Assembly (NCBI RefSeq): GCF_030440425.1
Contig: NZ_CP098023.1
Span: forward strand, 3,594,501 to 3,658,500
Direction: 5' to 3'
Source: Microbulbifer sp. MI-G
GTDB taxonomy: Bacteria > Pseudomonadota > Gammaproteobacteria > Pseudomonadales > Cellvibrionaceae
Length of the DNA: 64,000 nucleotides
Both the position numbers and the translations under genes were made by a program. Below, one piece after another: positions 27,376 through 38,300 of the stretch. The first letter of the stretch is position 1. Each line of letters opens with the position of its first letter. The notes beneath the pieces are model-generated. The model searched no databases, was not told the origin of the DNA, and saw nothing but the letters and a program-made list of their open reading frames with translations.

Positions 27376-30300
27376 TCAGTACAATTGTGGATTTCGCTGT
27401 ACTTTGATCACTGTCTTGCCCTGCGCCAGAATTTCGATTTGCTGCTGATCAAAAACGACTGTTACCTGCCTGCCATAAGCAGACATCGGATATATTTCAA
27501 TATTCCTTATGCTTATAATTCCTGTGTCCTCTCTCACCAACAGTGGCAGAATTTTGCTTAAGGCATTGTTCGGAAGCTGTTGTCCCTGAATTTCTGAAAC
27601 CACTATTGGCGTTGTACCGATGTAGGTTGACTCTGATCGCTGTAATCCCACATCTTTGATCGCCTGTATTGTCAAAGTAGCCAGCTCCACTGCACCATGT
27701 TGCCGGATCACTGAAAATAGTATTGCCAGGGAATCAGAGTTATTAAGCTGCGCATCAAGACGTAAACGGATAGCAGCATCATCAGTCAGTATCGCCGGTT
27801 GGTATCGTAATTCGCTGATCAACCAACCATTGACTCCCGGCATAAATCTGGCTGCACTACGACAGGCGGATTCCAGTAGCAAGTTAAGCGACAGACAGCG
27901 GAATTGTTCCTGATTGAAAATATAGCGGTCTGGTAATTGCAACCAATTTTTTTCACAGCTTATTGTTGTTTTCCTTTGACTGATATCACCGAGAATATCA
28001 TCTACTATCGTATGCTGTTGTTGTGTTACAAACCAATGTCTTTTACCCTGGAAAACATAGCCCGGCAAACGAAGTTTATCGGGAATTTCATGGTAATCGC
28101 CACTAAAATCTATGATTTTTCCTGCACACCACGCTCTGGCCTTATCCAGAGCGGTTACTAGCGATTGATCGTAAGTCACTACCGGCGAACCAATTACTTC
28201 ACCACTAATAAAAGTTTCCGAGGTATGCTGTTGCTGTAACCAACAATCCAGTCGCCTTATTAGCTGGGAAAAAGAACTGGCGGCGAATGCCAACCGATGC
28301 CGCAAAGCCGCTCTTGCAGTTTGCAGAGTGTAAAGAAATGCTGCAAAGTGCGCCTCTGATTGTTGCTCTTCAGCCCAGGCTTTTATTGCTCTAACATTGG
28401 CTTTTAACGCCTCGGGGGTTTTTGCCGATAATACCACCACACCCTCACCAAACAAGCTGCCAAACCGCAGAGGAGCAGCGTAGTTTTTTAATACCACATG
28501 GGCATTAGCGCCACCGGAACCAAAGCTGCTGACCCCTGCCAGTAATGAATGATTGTCACTGTGCCAAGCTTGTGCGCGACTGGCAATGGCCAAACCACTA
28601 TCCTGCAATTCAATCTCAGGGTTGAGCTGCTGAAAATGTAATGAAGCTGGGATCTGCTTATGCTGCATCATCAGTATAACTTTCAATACCCCAGCTAAAC
28701 CTGCCGCTGACTCCAAATGACCAATATTGGTTTTCACTGAACCCACCAAACAGTGACAGCTAGCAATGCTTCTGCTATTCGCCATTGCACTGCGTATAGC
28801 TTCGATTTCGATCGGATCACCCAGTGAAGTTCCAGTGCCGTGGGCTTCCAGATAACTGAGTTGATCGGCAGTTATTCCTGCATCCTTCCAGGCAGCATTA
28901 AGCAGTTCTTGTTGTCGGATGGCATTTGGGACAGTTAAACCACCGGCTAATCCGCCATGATTGCTGGCACTGCCAGGGATCAGTGCATGAATTCGATCGC
29001 CACTCTTTTCAGCATCTGCCAAATGTTTCAGCGCCAACATGATAATACCTTCAGAGCGCACATAACCATTGGCTTTGCTATCAAAGCTTTTACAGCGCCC
29101 ATCACCGGCCAGCATTCCGGCCTTGTTATAGGCCAGGCTCAGATAGGGGTGACAAATCACATTTGCCCCCCCTGCCAGCGCCAATTGACAGTGGCCCTGC
29201 CGTAATCCGGTAATAGCCTGATGCAACGCGACCAGTGAGGAAGAACAAGCAGTATCCATCACCATACTAGGGCCGCAAAAATCGAAAAAATAAGATATTC
29301 GGTTGGCCGCAACTGACAAAGCGCTCCCGGTGGCAAAATAGGCGTGTACACCCATGCGACTATCCTGCATGGCTCTGCCGTAATCGATATTACTGATCCC
29401 GATATAAACCCCGGTCTCACTACCTTGTAGTGTATCTGGCGCTATACAGGCATCTTCCAGGCAATGCCAAGTAGCCTGCATTAACAGGCGTTGTTGAGGA
29501 TCCATAGTAACGGCTTCAACAGGTGAAATACGAAAGAAAGCTGCATCAAACCTATCTACATCTTCGATAAAACCGCCCCACTGGGTCCCTGGGTACTGTT
29601 CGGCATTGAGCCACAGTCCACGGGACTTGGGATATTCACCGATGACACACTGCTCGCCTTGTAAAACCTTCCAGAATTGCTGCGGATTATTGATACCGCC
29701 GGGTAACTGACACGCCACACCCACCACTGCAATAGTCTGCTGTGACACTATGCCAGACGGATCAGTACCGGTAGTGGTTTTTTTGTACGATAGCTTATCA
29801 CAAACACTGGACTTGCCGGTCAACTCACCGGCCACAAAGTTACTCAACTTTATCAGGTTATTGTGTAGGAAGAATACTTTTGACGATAAACGAAGCCCGT
29901 ATTTGGTTTCAAGCTGCCCTTGCAACTTTAATAAATCTGCTGAGTCCAGACCCATTTCCATCAATGGCTGCTCAGGGTCTAACTGTTGCTCATCCAGGTC
30001 CACAATAGTGCCAATCAAGATGCTTAACTCCTGACGAATATCCGCTTCACTAAACGGGTATGCTCGATTGGCAGTAGTTGGGTTGGTGAAATTTCTTGCC
30101 ACAGTGCGCTGATCAATATCGTAAGATACCAGCACGCCCTTATGCTGATTTCGGCTGTCCTCTGGGCGATAGTTGGCAACTGACGATACTATCTCGGCAC
30201 CATGGGCTCGATGAAAGGCCAGTATAGTATCCTGATTGACATCTCTACACTGAATATACTGCGCAAAATCCCGATGTTTAGCCGCCGTATAGTTTTTACA

Positions 30301-31839
30301 CAGTGTGACACCAACCACACGATCAACACCCTGAGTCAGCGCTGCTTTTTGTAGGGTAAACTCCAGCAGCTGATCACCCAGCATCAAGTGCTGGAAATCA
30401 GGGTGCAAATTAATCGCCAGTAGCTGTACTATATGCCCAGAGTCATCATGTAACTCATGTACCGAAAGATAATTTTGCTGGAAAATTGCCGAAACTCGAT
30501 TTATACGCTGACTGTAAACTACGCCTATCACGGCTCCCTGATATTCCAGAACCAGTTGTCCCGCCGGGTATCTAGCAATACGCTGTGCCAGCAATTCATT
30601 GGGGATCTGTGAATGATCCCAACAAAGCTGCTCCAGTACTGATAACCGCGGGATATCGGTGTAGCAGGCATTGCGGATACTATAATCTCGCAGCTCCATG
30701 GTATGCAGACTGGCCTGTAACCAGCTGCCGCTTGCGGGAATACGAACAGCGGTGGTTTGATCAAACCAACCTCTCCCCGCAGCCTCAATCATCCATTGCC
30801 CGGAGCCAGTAATTCCAGCATTGGCTAGTAAATCTGACAGACTTTTCGGCACATTGTTCGCCATCACCACAAGGTGCACATTGTCCCGGGCCAATAAAGA
30901 TAACCTAAATAGTTCAGCCTGTGGCTGGCCGGTTAAATCAACCAGCACCAATTGCCGTGATGCATCCAACTGTACCAAAGGCAACATCTCGGTAGTTACG
31001 ACAATACAGCTGACCCCCATGGCCTCAGATAATACGGAGCGAAAAATGTCCAGTGGCAACTGTGTCGATCCACTCAGCAGAAGCAATATCAATGGCGATT
31101 TTTCTCGACATATCCTACCCAGTTGCTGGGCTATTTCGCTAGTAAATGATATTAGGTTCACTGCGCTTAAATCAGTGCAATGGGATGATAACTGAGTGGC
31201 GAAGCTGCTCAGATGACGGCGAAAAGCAATTAAGGCTGCCAACTCTTCCGCACTGTTTTCACTGAGTGGAAGTGGTGTTTGCTTGCTTAACCAGTCCATC
31301 AAAGATTGTGGCAGAGCCGTCAGAGCAGATGATGATTTTTCCTGTTCAATAGTACCGGACAATGCAAGCTGCATATTAATAATAACTGATAAGCTTTGCG
31401 TTATTATTTGTACCTCGACGTTGTTATGTTGCTTTGGCAGTGTGGAAGAAAGTTCAACAATAGCTTTATCGCCGAGCTTTTCGGCTAACTGCTCAGGCTG
31501 GCAATGATACAGTTCCGTCAACAGGTCAATTGCTACAAGCTGCTGCAGCCTTTGTCGTAAACGAAATCCTTTATCCAGCTGCTGTACGACCAGCCCCGTA
31601 TTCTCTAACAACTCCAGTAGCCAGCTTAAGCGACTTTTCCCAATGGCAGTAGCTTTTACCAGACTGTCCAGGGTTTGATAACTATTAACTCTCAAAGCAG
31701 AAAATAGTCCGCATTTTTGACTCGCGTCAAGCAGAGGCAACAGCAAGTAGCCAGCTAAATTCTTATGAAATATTTCATTCATTTTAAAACAAACCAGGGA
31801 TCTGAAATGATGCTTTTGGTGAACCTGAAACAACATCAT
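27376..31839 (-). CDS. Starter PKS: adaptor-GNAT-ACP-KS-inactive DH
   Basis: About 1487 aa from the ATG at 31839. The N-terminal 370 residues are a methyltransferase-like adaptor region (starting around MNEIFHKNLAG) without a clear SAM motif. Residues about 380-580 are a GNAT-type acyl loading domain, as in CurA and pederin-family starters, which load ACP with acetyl from malonyl-CoA. ACP Ser633 follows (GLDSADLL). The KS has Cys865 in DTACSSS with EAHGTG and NIGH intact. The last 170 residues are DH-like, but the position of the catalytic His reads as Q/F residues, and the protein ends without ACP. The missing ACP is probably the one after the monooxygenase in 11579-26551. The start is uncertain: the frame is open to a GTG at 31899 inside the START gene, and ATG 31782 (MNEIF) also fits the domain edge; none has an ideal ribosome site. 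Confidence 0.88.
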   Translation of the reverse strand: MMLFQVHQKHHFRSLVCFKMNEIFHKNLAGYLLLPLLDASQKCGLFSALRVNSYQTLDSLVKATAIGKSRLSWLLELLENTGLVVQQLDKGFRLRQRLQQLVAIDLLTELYHCQPEQLAEKLGDKAIVELSSTLPKQHNNVEVQIITQSLSVIINMQLALSGTIEQEKSSSALTALPQSLMDWLSKQTPLPLSENSAEELAALIAFRRHLSSFATQLSSHCTDLSAVNLISFTSEIAQQLGRICREKSPLILLLLSGSTQLPLDIFRSVLSEAMGVSCIVVTTEMLPLVQLDASRQLVLVDLTGQPQAELFRLSLLARDNVHLVVMANNVPKSLSDLLANAGITGSGQWMIEAAGRGWFDQTTAVRIPASGSWLQASLHTMELRDYSIRNACYTDIPRLSVLEQLCWDHSQIPNELLAQRIARYPAGQLVLEYQGAVIGVVYSQRINRVSAIFQQNYLSVHELHDDSGHIVQLLAINLHPDFQHLMLGDQLLEFTLQKAALTQGVDRVVGVTLCKNYTAAKHRDFAQYIQCRDVNQDTILAFHRAHGAEIVSSVANYRPEDSRNQHKGVLVSYDIDQRTVARNFTNPTTANRAYPFSEADIRQELSILIGTIVDLDEQQLDPEQPLMEMGLDSADLLKLQGQLETKYGLRLSSKVFFLHNNLIKLSNFVAGELTGKSSVCDKLSYKKTTTGTDPSGIVSQQTIAVVGVACQLPGGINNPQQFWKVLQGEQCVIGEYPKSRGLWLNAEQYPGTQWGGFIEDVDRFDAAFFRISPVEAVTMDPQQRLLMQATWHCLEDACIAPDTLQGSETGVYIGISNIDYGRAMQDSRMGVHAYFATGSALSVAANRISYFFDFCGPSMVMDTACSSSLVALHQAITGLRQGHCQLALAGGANVICHPYLSLAYNKAGMLAGDGRCKSFDSKANGYVRSEGIIMLALKHLADAEKSGDRIHALIPGSASNHGGLAGGLTVPNAIRQQELLNAAWKDAGITADQLSYLEAHGTGTSLGDPIEIEAIRSAMANSRSIASCHCLVGSVKTNIGHLESAAGLAGVLKVILMMQHKQIPASLHFQQLNPEIELQDSGLAIASRAQAWHSDNHSLLAGVSSFGSGGANAHVVLKNYAAPLRFGSLFGEGVVVLSAKTPEALKANVRAIKAWAEEQQSEAHFAAFLYTLQTARAALRHRLAFAASSFSQLIRRLDCWLQQQHTSETFISGEVIGSPVVTYDQSLVTALDKARAWCAGKIIDFSGDYHEIPDKLRLPGYVFQGKRHWFVTQQQHTIVDDILGDISQRKTTISCEKNWLQLPDRYIFNQEQFRCLSLNLLLESACRSAARFMPGVNGWLISELRYQPAILTDDAAIRLRLDAQLNNSDSLAILFSVIRQHGAVELATLTIQAIKDVGLQRSESTYIGTTPIVVSEIQGQQLPNNALSKILPLLVREDTGIISIRNIEIYPMSAYGRQVTVVFDQQQIEILAQGKTVIKVQRNPQLY

Positions 31840-31852
31840 TAGCAGAAGTTCA

Positions 31853-32566
31853 TCAAGGCTCCTGAATAAAATCAACTGTGGCATCTTTGTATAACTCACG
31901 ATCCAACAATGATTGCATGTGATACATGACTCGATACATATATTTTTTCATTACTGAGTTAACCAAAAACCCGGGCATATTACCGCCGAAATCCTCGTCA
32001 AAAACAAACTCCACTTTGACCTGACCGTTCTCCATTGGTGTCATCGTCCAGATATTATGCTTATGGGTGGTACGCAAACAGCAGGGATCTCTTTCGGAGC
32101 GATTTGGTGCAGCAATAATATTGGTCACCACCTGGCCTGTCTCAGGATTCTGCTGTGTGTGAATCATTACCAGCTTTTCCCGCCGCTTGAACCACAAAGG
32201 CATATTCGTTTTGTAGCTGGAATACTGTATATTATCGGCGACCTGTTCAATCAGCTTACCATCATGACAAAAACTCCCACAGGCATTGGGATCGTGGATC
32301 ATTTTCACGAATGCTCCCAATGTAGCATTGACCTTAGTTGAACTTTTAAAACGCATCAGAGTGGTTCCTGGCTCTTTTAGTGAATACACCTGTACTCCGT
32401 TGTCTTCACGAATCAACTGCCATTCACCGGTACCTGAATAGGTGAAGTAAATCAACCATGCTATTGCCACAAGCACTATGACAAAAAAAATAATACCAAT
32501 ATATCTGCCTATCTTTTTTAGTATTACTAGTGGTTTTACAGTACTTTTTATAATTTCAGAACTCAT
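31853..32566 (-). CDS. Membrane-anchored START-domain protein, copy 2
   Basis: About 237 aa. One N-terminal hydrophobic helix (about 15-38) is followed by a START-like lipid-binding domain of about 190 residues. Landmarks shared with the neighbouring gene at 33000-33689 are EWQL...NGVQVYS, a PG turn, a CC pair after the central strands and a long C-terminal helix with LLDRE. I chose the second ATG (32566) because AGGA lies six bases before it; the first ATG (32572) directly abuts that site. START domains bind single hydrophobic ligands in a deep cavity. In a PKS cluster a role in binding, moving or tolerating the lipophilic product at the membrane is possible, but not shown. Confidence 0.8.
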   Translation of the reverse strand: MSSEIIKSTVKPLVILKKIGRYIGIIFFVIVLVAIAWLIYFTYSGTGEWQLIREDNGVQVYSLKEPGTTLMRFKSSTKVNATLGAFVKMIHDPNACGSFCHDGKLIEQVADNIQYSSYKTNMPLWFKRREKLVMIHTQQNPETGQVVTNIIAAPNRSERDPCCLRTTHKHNIWTMTPMENGQVKVEFVFDEDFGGNMPGFLVNSVMKKYMYRVMYHMQSLLDRELYKDATVDFIQEP

Positions 32567-32572
32567 AATCAT

Positions 32573-32999
32573 TCCTGCTTCTATTGATATTTATAATTTA
32601 CAGAGAAAACAATGCCTCGACATTCAATCAATGCAGAATCTGCTCTTGGGAGATATGATTAAAACTATCTTCACTCAACTTTAAGTATTGAAATCTAAAA
32701 TTAAATTTCATCTCACGTTATGAGAGATTATAAATATTCTTCAAGAGAGCGCAACATTATTGACAATGGGATGCTACAATCTAACCGGTGTTATTTATCA
32801 GCTCGATGTTTTTACTGGAACTGCGACTTCGTTAATAACAGTTCAGGGTTCTCTTTGTAGGCGCTTCCAGAAAATCCTGAGCATATAGCCAAAAAATATA
32901 CCGGATTTATCGTTAATTACGGAATAAGATCCTTTATTGAAAATCCTAATTTAATAAAATCAAGAATAGAAACACAAAGGAACGGATGTGCAATGATAT
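32573..32999. other. AT-rich intergenic region between the two START genes
   Basis: 427 bp without a credible gene. It is markedly AT-rich compared with its surroundings. An ATTATA on the plus strand near 32725 reads TATAAT on the minus strand, but I could not place a good -35 at the right distance, so an internal promoter for the START/PKS genes to the left is only a weak possibility. No strong terminator hairpin seen. Confidence 0.4.
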
Positions 33000-33689
33000 T
33001 TAGGACACCGTAATAAAATCGAAATGAGCGTTCCGGTATTTTTCTCGATCAACAAAACTCTGGAAACGGCTCAACACCCTAAATGCGCCATTAACAAAAA
33101 TTTTGTTCAACATAAAATCAGGAAAATACACACCCGGGTTGAAATCGCGCTGCATTTCTATCTCAATAATACCATTCTCTTTTGGGATAAATCGGTAATG
33201 GACGTTGAACTCTGTAACTCTGAAACAGCAATCATCTACTGGCAGCACGTGAGGGGCAGCAGTATGATAATAATAAACAATACCCGTGCCAGCATCCTGC
33301 ACAAATTGCGACTTAACCACAAACTGTCTGACACTGTGATTCATGGGAAATGGGTACTTAAACTCCGAATAATAGAGCTGGGGACTTTTGCGGTCAATAA
33401 TTTTTGCTTCGAGACAACCAAATTCCGGGCAGGTGGTTTGATCCTGAAAAAATGCAATGACGCTATGCATGTTTGCCTGCACATCCACATGTGCCTTTAC
33501 TCGTTTGAGGCCTTTTCCCGGTGACTTCATGGAGTACACCTGAACGCCATTTTTATCAATCTCCAACTGCCATTCGCTGGAACCTGACATCTTCCAGTAA
33601 AACTGTATGACCTGCATTAATGCCAACAATATTGCAATTGTCCCCAATAAATAAACAGTGATTTTACTAACTATTTTTCTGCCATTCAC
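33000..33689 (-). CDS. Membrane-anchored START-domain protein, copy 1
   Basis: 229 aa, paralogue of the gene at 31853-32566. It has an N-terminal transmembrane anchor (about residues 9-30, YLLGTIAILLALMQVIQFYW) and then a START-like domain with EWQL, NGVQVYS, DDCCFR and a C-terminal helix ending in VDREKYRNA. The start is a GTG at 33689 preceded by AGGAGAG with seven bases of spacing. It lies 28 bp after the MATE gene on the same strand and is probably cotranscribed with it. The anchor suggests the domain faces the periplasm or the cytoplasmic membrane surface; topology cannot be settled here. A substrate is unknown. Confidence 0.8.
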   Translation of the reverse strand: MNGRKIVSKITVYLLGTIAILLALMQVIQFYWKMSGSSEWQLEIDKNGVQVYSMKSPGKGLKRVKAHVDVQANMHSVIAFFQDQTTCPEFGCLEAKIIDRKSPQLYYSEFKYPFPMNHSVRQFVVKSQFVQDAGTGIVYYYHTAAPHVLPVDDCCFRVTEFNVHYRFIPKENGIIEIEMQRDFNPGVYFPDFMLNKIFVNGAFRVLSRFQSFVDREKYRNAHFDFITVS

Positions 33690-33717
33690 TCCTTATCTCT
33701 CCTATGCAAATAAATAA

Positions 33718-35085
33718 TTAAAGTGTTTTCTTTTGCCAAGCACCTGCTCTCCACATTTGCAGCAATATAATCACCAGTAACAATCCATACAAAGTTTGTG
33801 CCACCCAAACTTGCAATAATCCAAGCTGTAAATGAACAACCATTACCCAGGCTACAGGAATGAACAAACACCAGCGCAATAAAAATGATACCAGAGCTAC
33901 TTTTTTTCCGTAGCCGACGCTGAATAAAGTATTGCTTAAAATAAAACTTATTCCGACCACGCCTGTGGTGGCTGCGATAACTTGTACAGGCACTATAGCC
34001 AGTTGCACAGTCGCAACATCGTTAAGAAATAACGCCAAAAATTGTTCAGGAAAGAACAGCAAGGGTGCCCCCAAAGTACTGATTCCTAACACTCCTAATA
34101 AAGTTACATCCCAACCCCATTGCATGGCATCATCAGGGTGTGAACTACCCAGCGAATTCGAGGCCAGTGTGGCTAGTACTTTGCCCAGAGCACTGGCAAA
34201 TACCAGCAGCACCATGCTGGTTCTAATTAGCACGGTAGCAGCGGCCATTTCGGCCGCACCAATCAGGCCATAAATCCAGAACATCACTACTGAGCCAAGC
34301 GAAAATAGCCCCTGCTGGAAGGTTACCGGAAGTGCTATTCTGCCCAGCGTCATCAACTGGTTTTGGTCAACCACCATGCTGCTAAGAAACACCTTTCGGG
34401 TTTGTACTATGGTGATCAGTAAATAACATAACACACCGCTATATAAAGCAATTACAGTAGCCAGTGCGGCACCTTTGGTTCCTAAAGCCGGAGCACCCCA
34501 GTTGCCCTCAATCAGGATGAAATTACCAAGCAGTTTCAAGCAGTTAATCAACAAAAGTACCAGCATAAACCACTTAATCTTGCCCTGACCATTCCAATAG
34601 CCATCAAAACTATTGAGCATGCCCTGAGCGACTATTGCCAATAGCAGTACCTGTAAATAGGGCAATCCCTGTTCAACAATACCGGGGGCACTCGCCAGTC
34701 GGCCATAGACATATGGCATCACGCTATAACAGATAATCAGCATTGGCAGTCCCAGTACTACTGCCAGTAGCAGCCCTGAATGCAATATCCTTAGCAGCTT
34801 GTCTGGCTCCATGCCCTGCCCCTTGCCACGTGCAGTCAAACCCTGTACCGCCGGCACTATGCCCAGCATAACCGCCAGGATTAGGGTGTTTAAAAAGCCT
34901 GACAAACCTACTCCAGCTATAGCACTGTCGCCCAGGGCGCCCAACATGGCTAAATCGATGAATACTGTAATCAGAGAAGATCCTAACGCAATCACCAGAG
35001 GCAAAGCGCGGGTTATAATTGTTTTGAAACGCTGCATTCTGCCCGCTAAAACATTGAGATCAGAGGCTATAGAATCTGTTGGCAT
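33718..35085 (-). CDS. MATE-family efflux transporter
   Basis: 455 aa with about twelve hydrophobic segments, the normal size and layout for multidrug and toxic compound extrusion (MATE) transporters. The two halves each start with a polar segment followed by a helix pair (RALPLVIALGSS...IDLAMLG and RIALPVTFQQGLFS...), the usual internal MATE symmetry. It would use a sodium or proton gradient to move compounds out of the cytoplasm. Placed between the NRPS thioesterase end and the START genes, it is the best candidate for export of, or self-resistance to, the cluster product. No clear Shine-Dalgarno sequence precedes the ATG. Confidence 0.9.
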   Translation of the reverse strand: MPTDSIASDLNVLAGRMQRFKTIITRALPLVIALGSSLITVFIDLAMLGALGDSAIAGVGLSGFLNTLILAVMLGIVPAVQGLTARGKGQGMEPDKLLRILHSGLLLAVVLGLPMLIICYSVMPYVYGRLASAPGIVEQGLPYLQVLLLAIVAQGMLNSFDGYWNGQGKIKWFMLVLLLINCLKLLGNFILIEGNWGAPALGTKGAALATVIALYSGVLCYLLITIVQTRKVFLSSMVVDQNQLMTLGRIALPVTFQQGLFSLGSVVMFWIYGLIGAAEMAAATVLIRTSMVLLVFASALGKVLATLASNSLGSSHPDDAMQWGWDVTLLGVLGISTLGAPLLFFPEQFLALFLNDVATVQLAIVPVQVIAATTGVVGISFILSNTLFSVGYGKKVALVSFLLRWCLFIPVAWVMVVHLQLGLLQVWVAQTLYGLLLVIILLQMWRAGAWQKKTL

Positions 35086-35392
35086 AAGGAATTAATAATT
35101 ATCCAGGACTTCTGACAAATCGGAACAAAGCAGTTACATAAAAATTCAAAGGGTACAAAAGCTGAAAGCAGGGGCCATTGTAGAGATTGGCAACGGATGA
35201 ACTGTGATGCTCCAGGCTGCATCGCTCGCCGGCGTTTTCGCCTACCTTCACATCCCCTACCGTCGAGCAGGGTCCGCTACGACCTCGATGAGCCATTGAT
35301 TGTCGAAGTATGTGGAGCCCTGGCCCATACTGGCACTTTTCTCAAGATCTGATTGCCTAAACCTTAGGTCTACCGCGCACATCTTCTCGGAC
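35086..35392. other. Intergenic segment with locally GC-rich, unexplained sequence
   Basis: 307 bp between the NRPS stop and the MATE start. Bases about 35160-35300 are GC-richer than the flanks and include a short hairpin (GGCG-TTTT-CGCC, 35231-35242). A 65-codon minus-strand frame (35099-35296) is open but has no recognisable family and an unusual basic/Cys composition, so I do not call it a gene. It may be a worn-down mobile-element remnant; nothing in it proves that. Confidence 0.4.
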
Positions 35393-38300
35393 TCAGTCCA
35401 GCTTCATGCGATTGCACTGCAAAACCAAGTTGGTCTGCGCCAGCATGCTGTTGTGATCGCCTGATACGGTTAGCAACTTAACCTGACCTCGACATAAATC
35501 CTGCCAAGCAAGGTGATTAGCCTGTTGCTTACCGGCAAGATTTCCATCCTGAGCAATGATCAGATTGATATCAATGCTCTGCAGCAGGCTTTCCGGACGA
35601 TAATCCCGATAAGCTCGAATATCAGCACACACCTGTTCCACTAGGCCCTGATAATCGCTTTTGTTTATGCCGATCCGTTGTCTGGAGCAACAATCCATAA
35701 ACAGATCCAGCAAATCATTGCCAGAACCTTGCTGCGTAGCCTCTACAATAAATTCATGCGGTGATGCCCCAAGACCATTCATTAACTCAACAAACATTGA
35801 CTTTAGCAGACCTTGTGTATCGCTAAATAATACTTGCCACAGCAGTGGTGCAGCAGTATCCAGTAACGTCAAACTAACCACCTGTTGGCCAGCCTGTTGT
35901 AATTGCTGCACCATCTCAAAAGCCACTACACCACCAAAAGAGTGGCCAATAAGATGAGGTAGCTCTGAGCCGACTTGCGTAGATATAGCATTAATATAAT
36001 TACCTGCCAGTTCTTCAACCGTCAACGACTTCGCTCCCCAATTGCCATTGTGCACCACCCAGAAATCAGTATTGGGCAGCCTTTTTGCAATGGATTTCCA
36101 TGACTGGCTATTACCGGCGATACCTGATACGGCAAATACTGGTGGCTTTCCCTGTTTTTGCAACGGCAGCAGTAACTCAGGGATAAGCGGTTGCTGCAAC
36201 TCAATCAAAGCTCCGAGCTTTTTCGGAGTATGATGTGATAATACTGTGGTAAGCGGATAATCAAGTTGCTGCTGCTGATTAACCTTGCTCATCAATTGAA
36301 CAGCAAGAATTGAGTGTCCACCCAAATCGAAGAAGCTGTCATGAACACCAATTGTATCAACCGGTAGATCAAGCACCTCACCCCAAAGTGCTACAAGCTG
36401 TTTTTCCAGCTCGGTTCCAGGCGCCACATACTCCTTGGTACTCGGGATCTCCACGGACAGGCTTGCCAACTTATTCCGATCCACCTTGCCGTGATCTGTT
36501 ATGGGAATACTTGCCAGTGGATGAAATATCGCAGGCAGCATATAGCTGGGAAAGTGCTTCTCCAGATCAGCTCGTAACAATGCATTCAGATCGTCAACCG
36601 CAATGTCCCTATGGTTTCTGCGGCTGTAAAACGCCACCAAGTATCTATTCTCCCGAGAGCCTGTTTGCTGCAATACAACCGCACAGGATTGCACATCAGG
36701 GTGGCGACTTAACTGGACTTCAATTTCCTCTACTTCAATACGATAGCCCCTGATTTTTACCTGGGTATCCACCCTGTCCAGATATTGCAAACTGCCATCA
36801 TCCAGCCACCTCGCCCTGTCACCACTGCGATACATTCTCTCGCCTGCAACAAATGGATCCACCAGAAATCTCTGCTGCGTCAGCTCTGGCTGATTAACAT
36901 AACCCCTGGCCAACCCCGCCCCTGCAATATATAGCTCACCCGCTACTCCTATCGGCGCCAAACGGAAATAGTCGTCCAATATGTAAATACGGGTGTTGGC
37001 GATGGGTTGTCCTATAGACACCCCGCCATCCGGCAACAGCGCCAGATCATCCATACCAAAGCTTGCTGTAGTACAACCAACGGTTGCCTCCGTAGGTCCA
37101 TAAATATTAACAATCTCAACCTTTGCCGGATACGCTTGTAAAAATACCAGTTGCTCTTTGCTTAGGGCTTCACCACCAATAATAAGCCGCAGCGGCTTGC
37201 AGTCACTGGTGAATGTCGCACAGCGCAGGATAGACAAATGTGCTGGAGTGAGAGTAATAAAGTCATAGCTTTGCTGTAAAAACTTGCCGGAAGCAAATAA
37301 TTCAGTACCATCCAGTTCACTGATATTTACCAACCTGCCCGATACAAGCGGAACAAACAGTGCGGTAATTGATCCGTCAAACGTAAATGCTTGATGTGCA
37401 ATGCTGGACTGCCCTTCATCACTAACGTTCAGATACTGGTTTTTACAGTAAATTAAATAGTTCACTAAACTGCGATGCTCAATGGCAACGCCTTTTGGCT
37501 GACCTGTCGAGCCTGAGGTATAGATAACATAAGCAAGCCCGTTAACCTCCGCCCGCCGGCCCATAGCCGTGCCAGTGACGCATTGCCCACAGTCCTGACG
37601 GTCCTCATCTAAACAAATAATTTGCTGTTGTCTAAAACCCATTTCATGTAGTTCAGCGGCATGAGAGGACTCAGTAACAACCACATTGATCCCACTATTG
37701 GCCACTACATGTCTAAGGCGCTCTGCGGGATGCGCCACTGACAGGGGCACGTAGGCACAACCAGCACTCATAATACCCAGTAAAGCCACCATCATATTGA
37801 GAGAAGGCTGCAGATACACACCAATCAGTGCCTCAGCCGACAAATCATGCCCAGCTAAAACAGCGGCTAATTGTTCCACCCGCTCGGCTAACTGAGCGTA
37901 ACTCAACAGCTCCCCGGCACAGGAGACTGCCGGGGCATTAGGCAGGGTTTCCACCTGCTCATAGAACAAATCAATAAGGGTTTTATCAGCAGGAAAATCC
38001 GCATCTGTGTTATTGAAATCCTGAAGTAGGCGAATGCGCTCCTGCTCTGGCAGATAATTAAGCTTGGCCAAAGGTTGTTCGGCCTGCCTCAGTACCACAT
38101 CACACCAACCGGCAAAGTGCTGATACAGACGATCTATGGTTTGCGTGCTAAACAGATCCGTGCTGTATTCCAGGTTTAAGGTTAATCCTTCGGCCTGTTC
38201 AATAAATTCCAGGGTCAGATCAAATTTGCTCACCTGATGCGGTAACTGCAGTGGCTGAATATGCGCATCCAGTGCCACCTGCTGGGTATTCTGCAATACC

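Noticed and set aside
32573..32999. Internal promoter with TATAAT near 32725
   Set aside because: No adequate -35 at proper spacing; AT-rich sequence yields such matches by chance.
35099..35296. A 65-codon minus-strand frame between NRPS and MATE
   Set aside because: No recognisable family or supporting ribosome site, odd composition; kept only as an unexplained intergenic segment.
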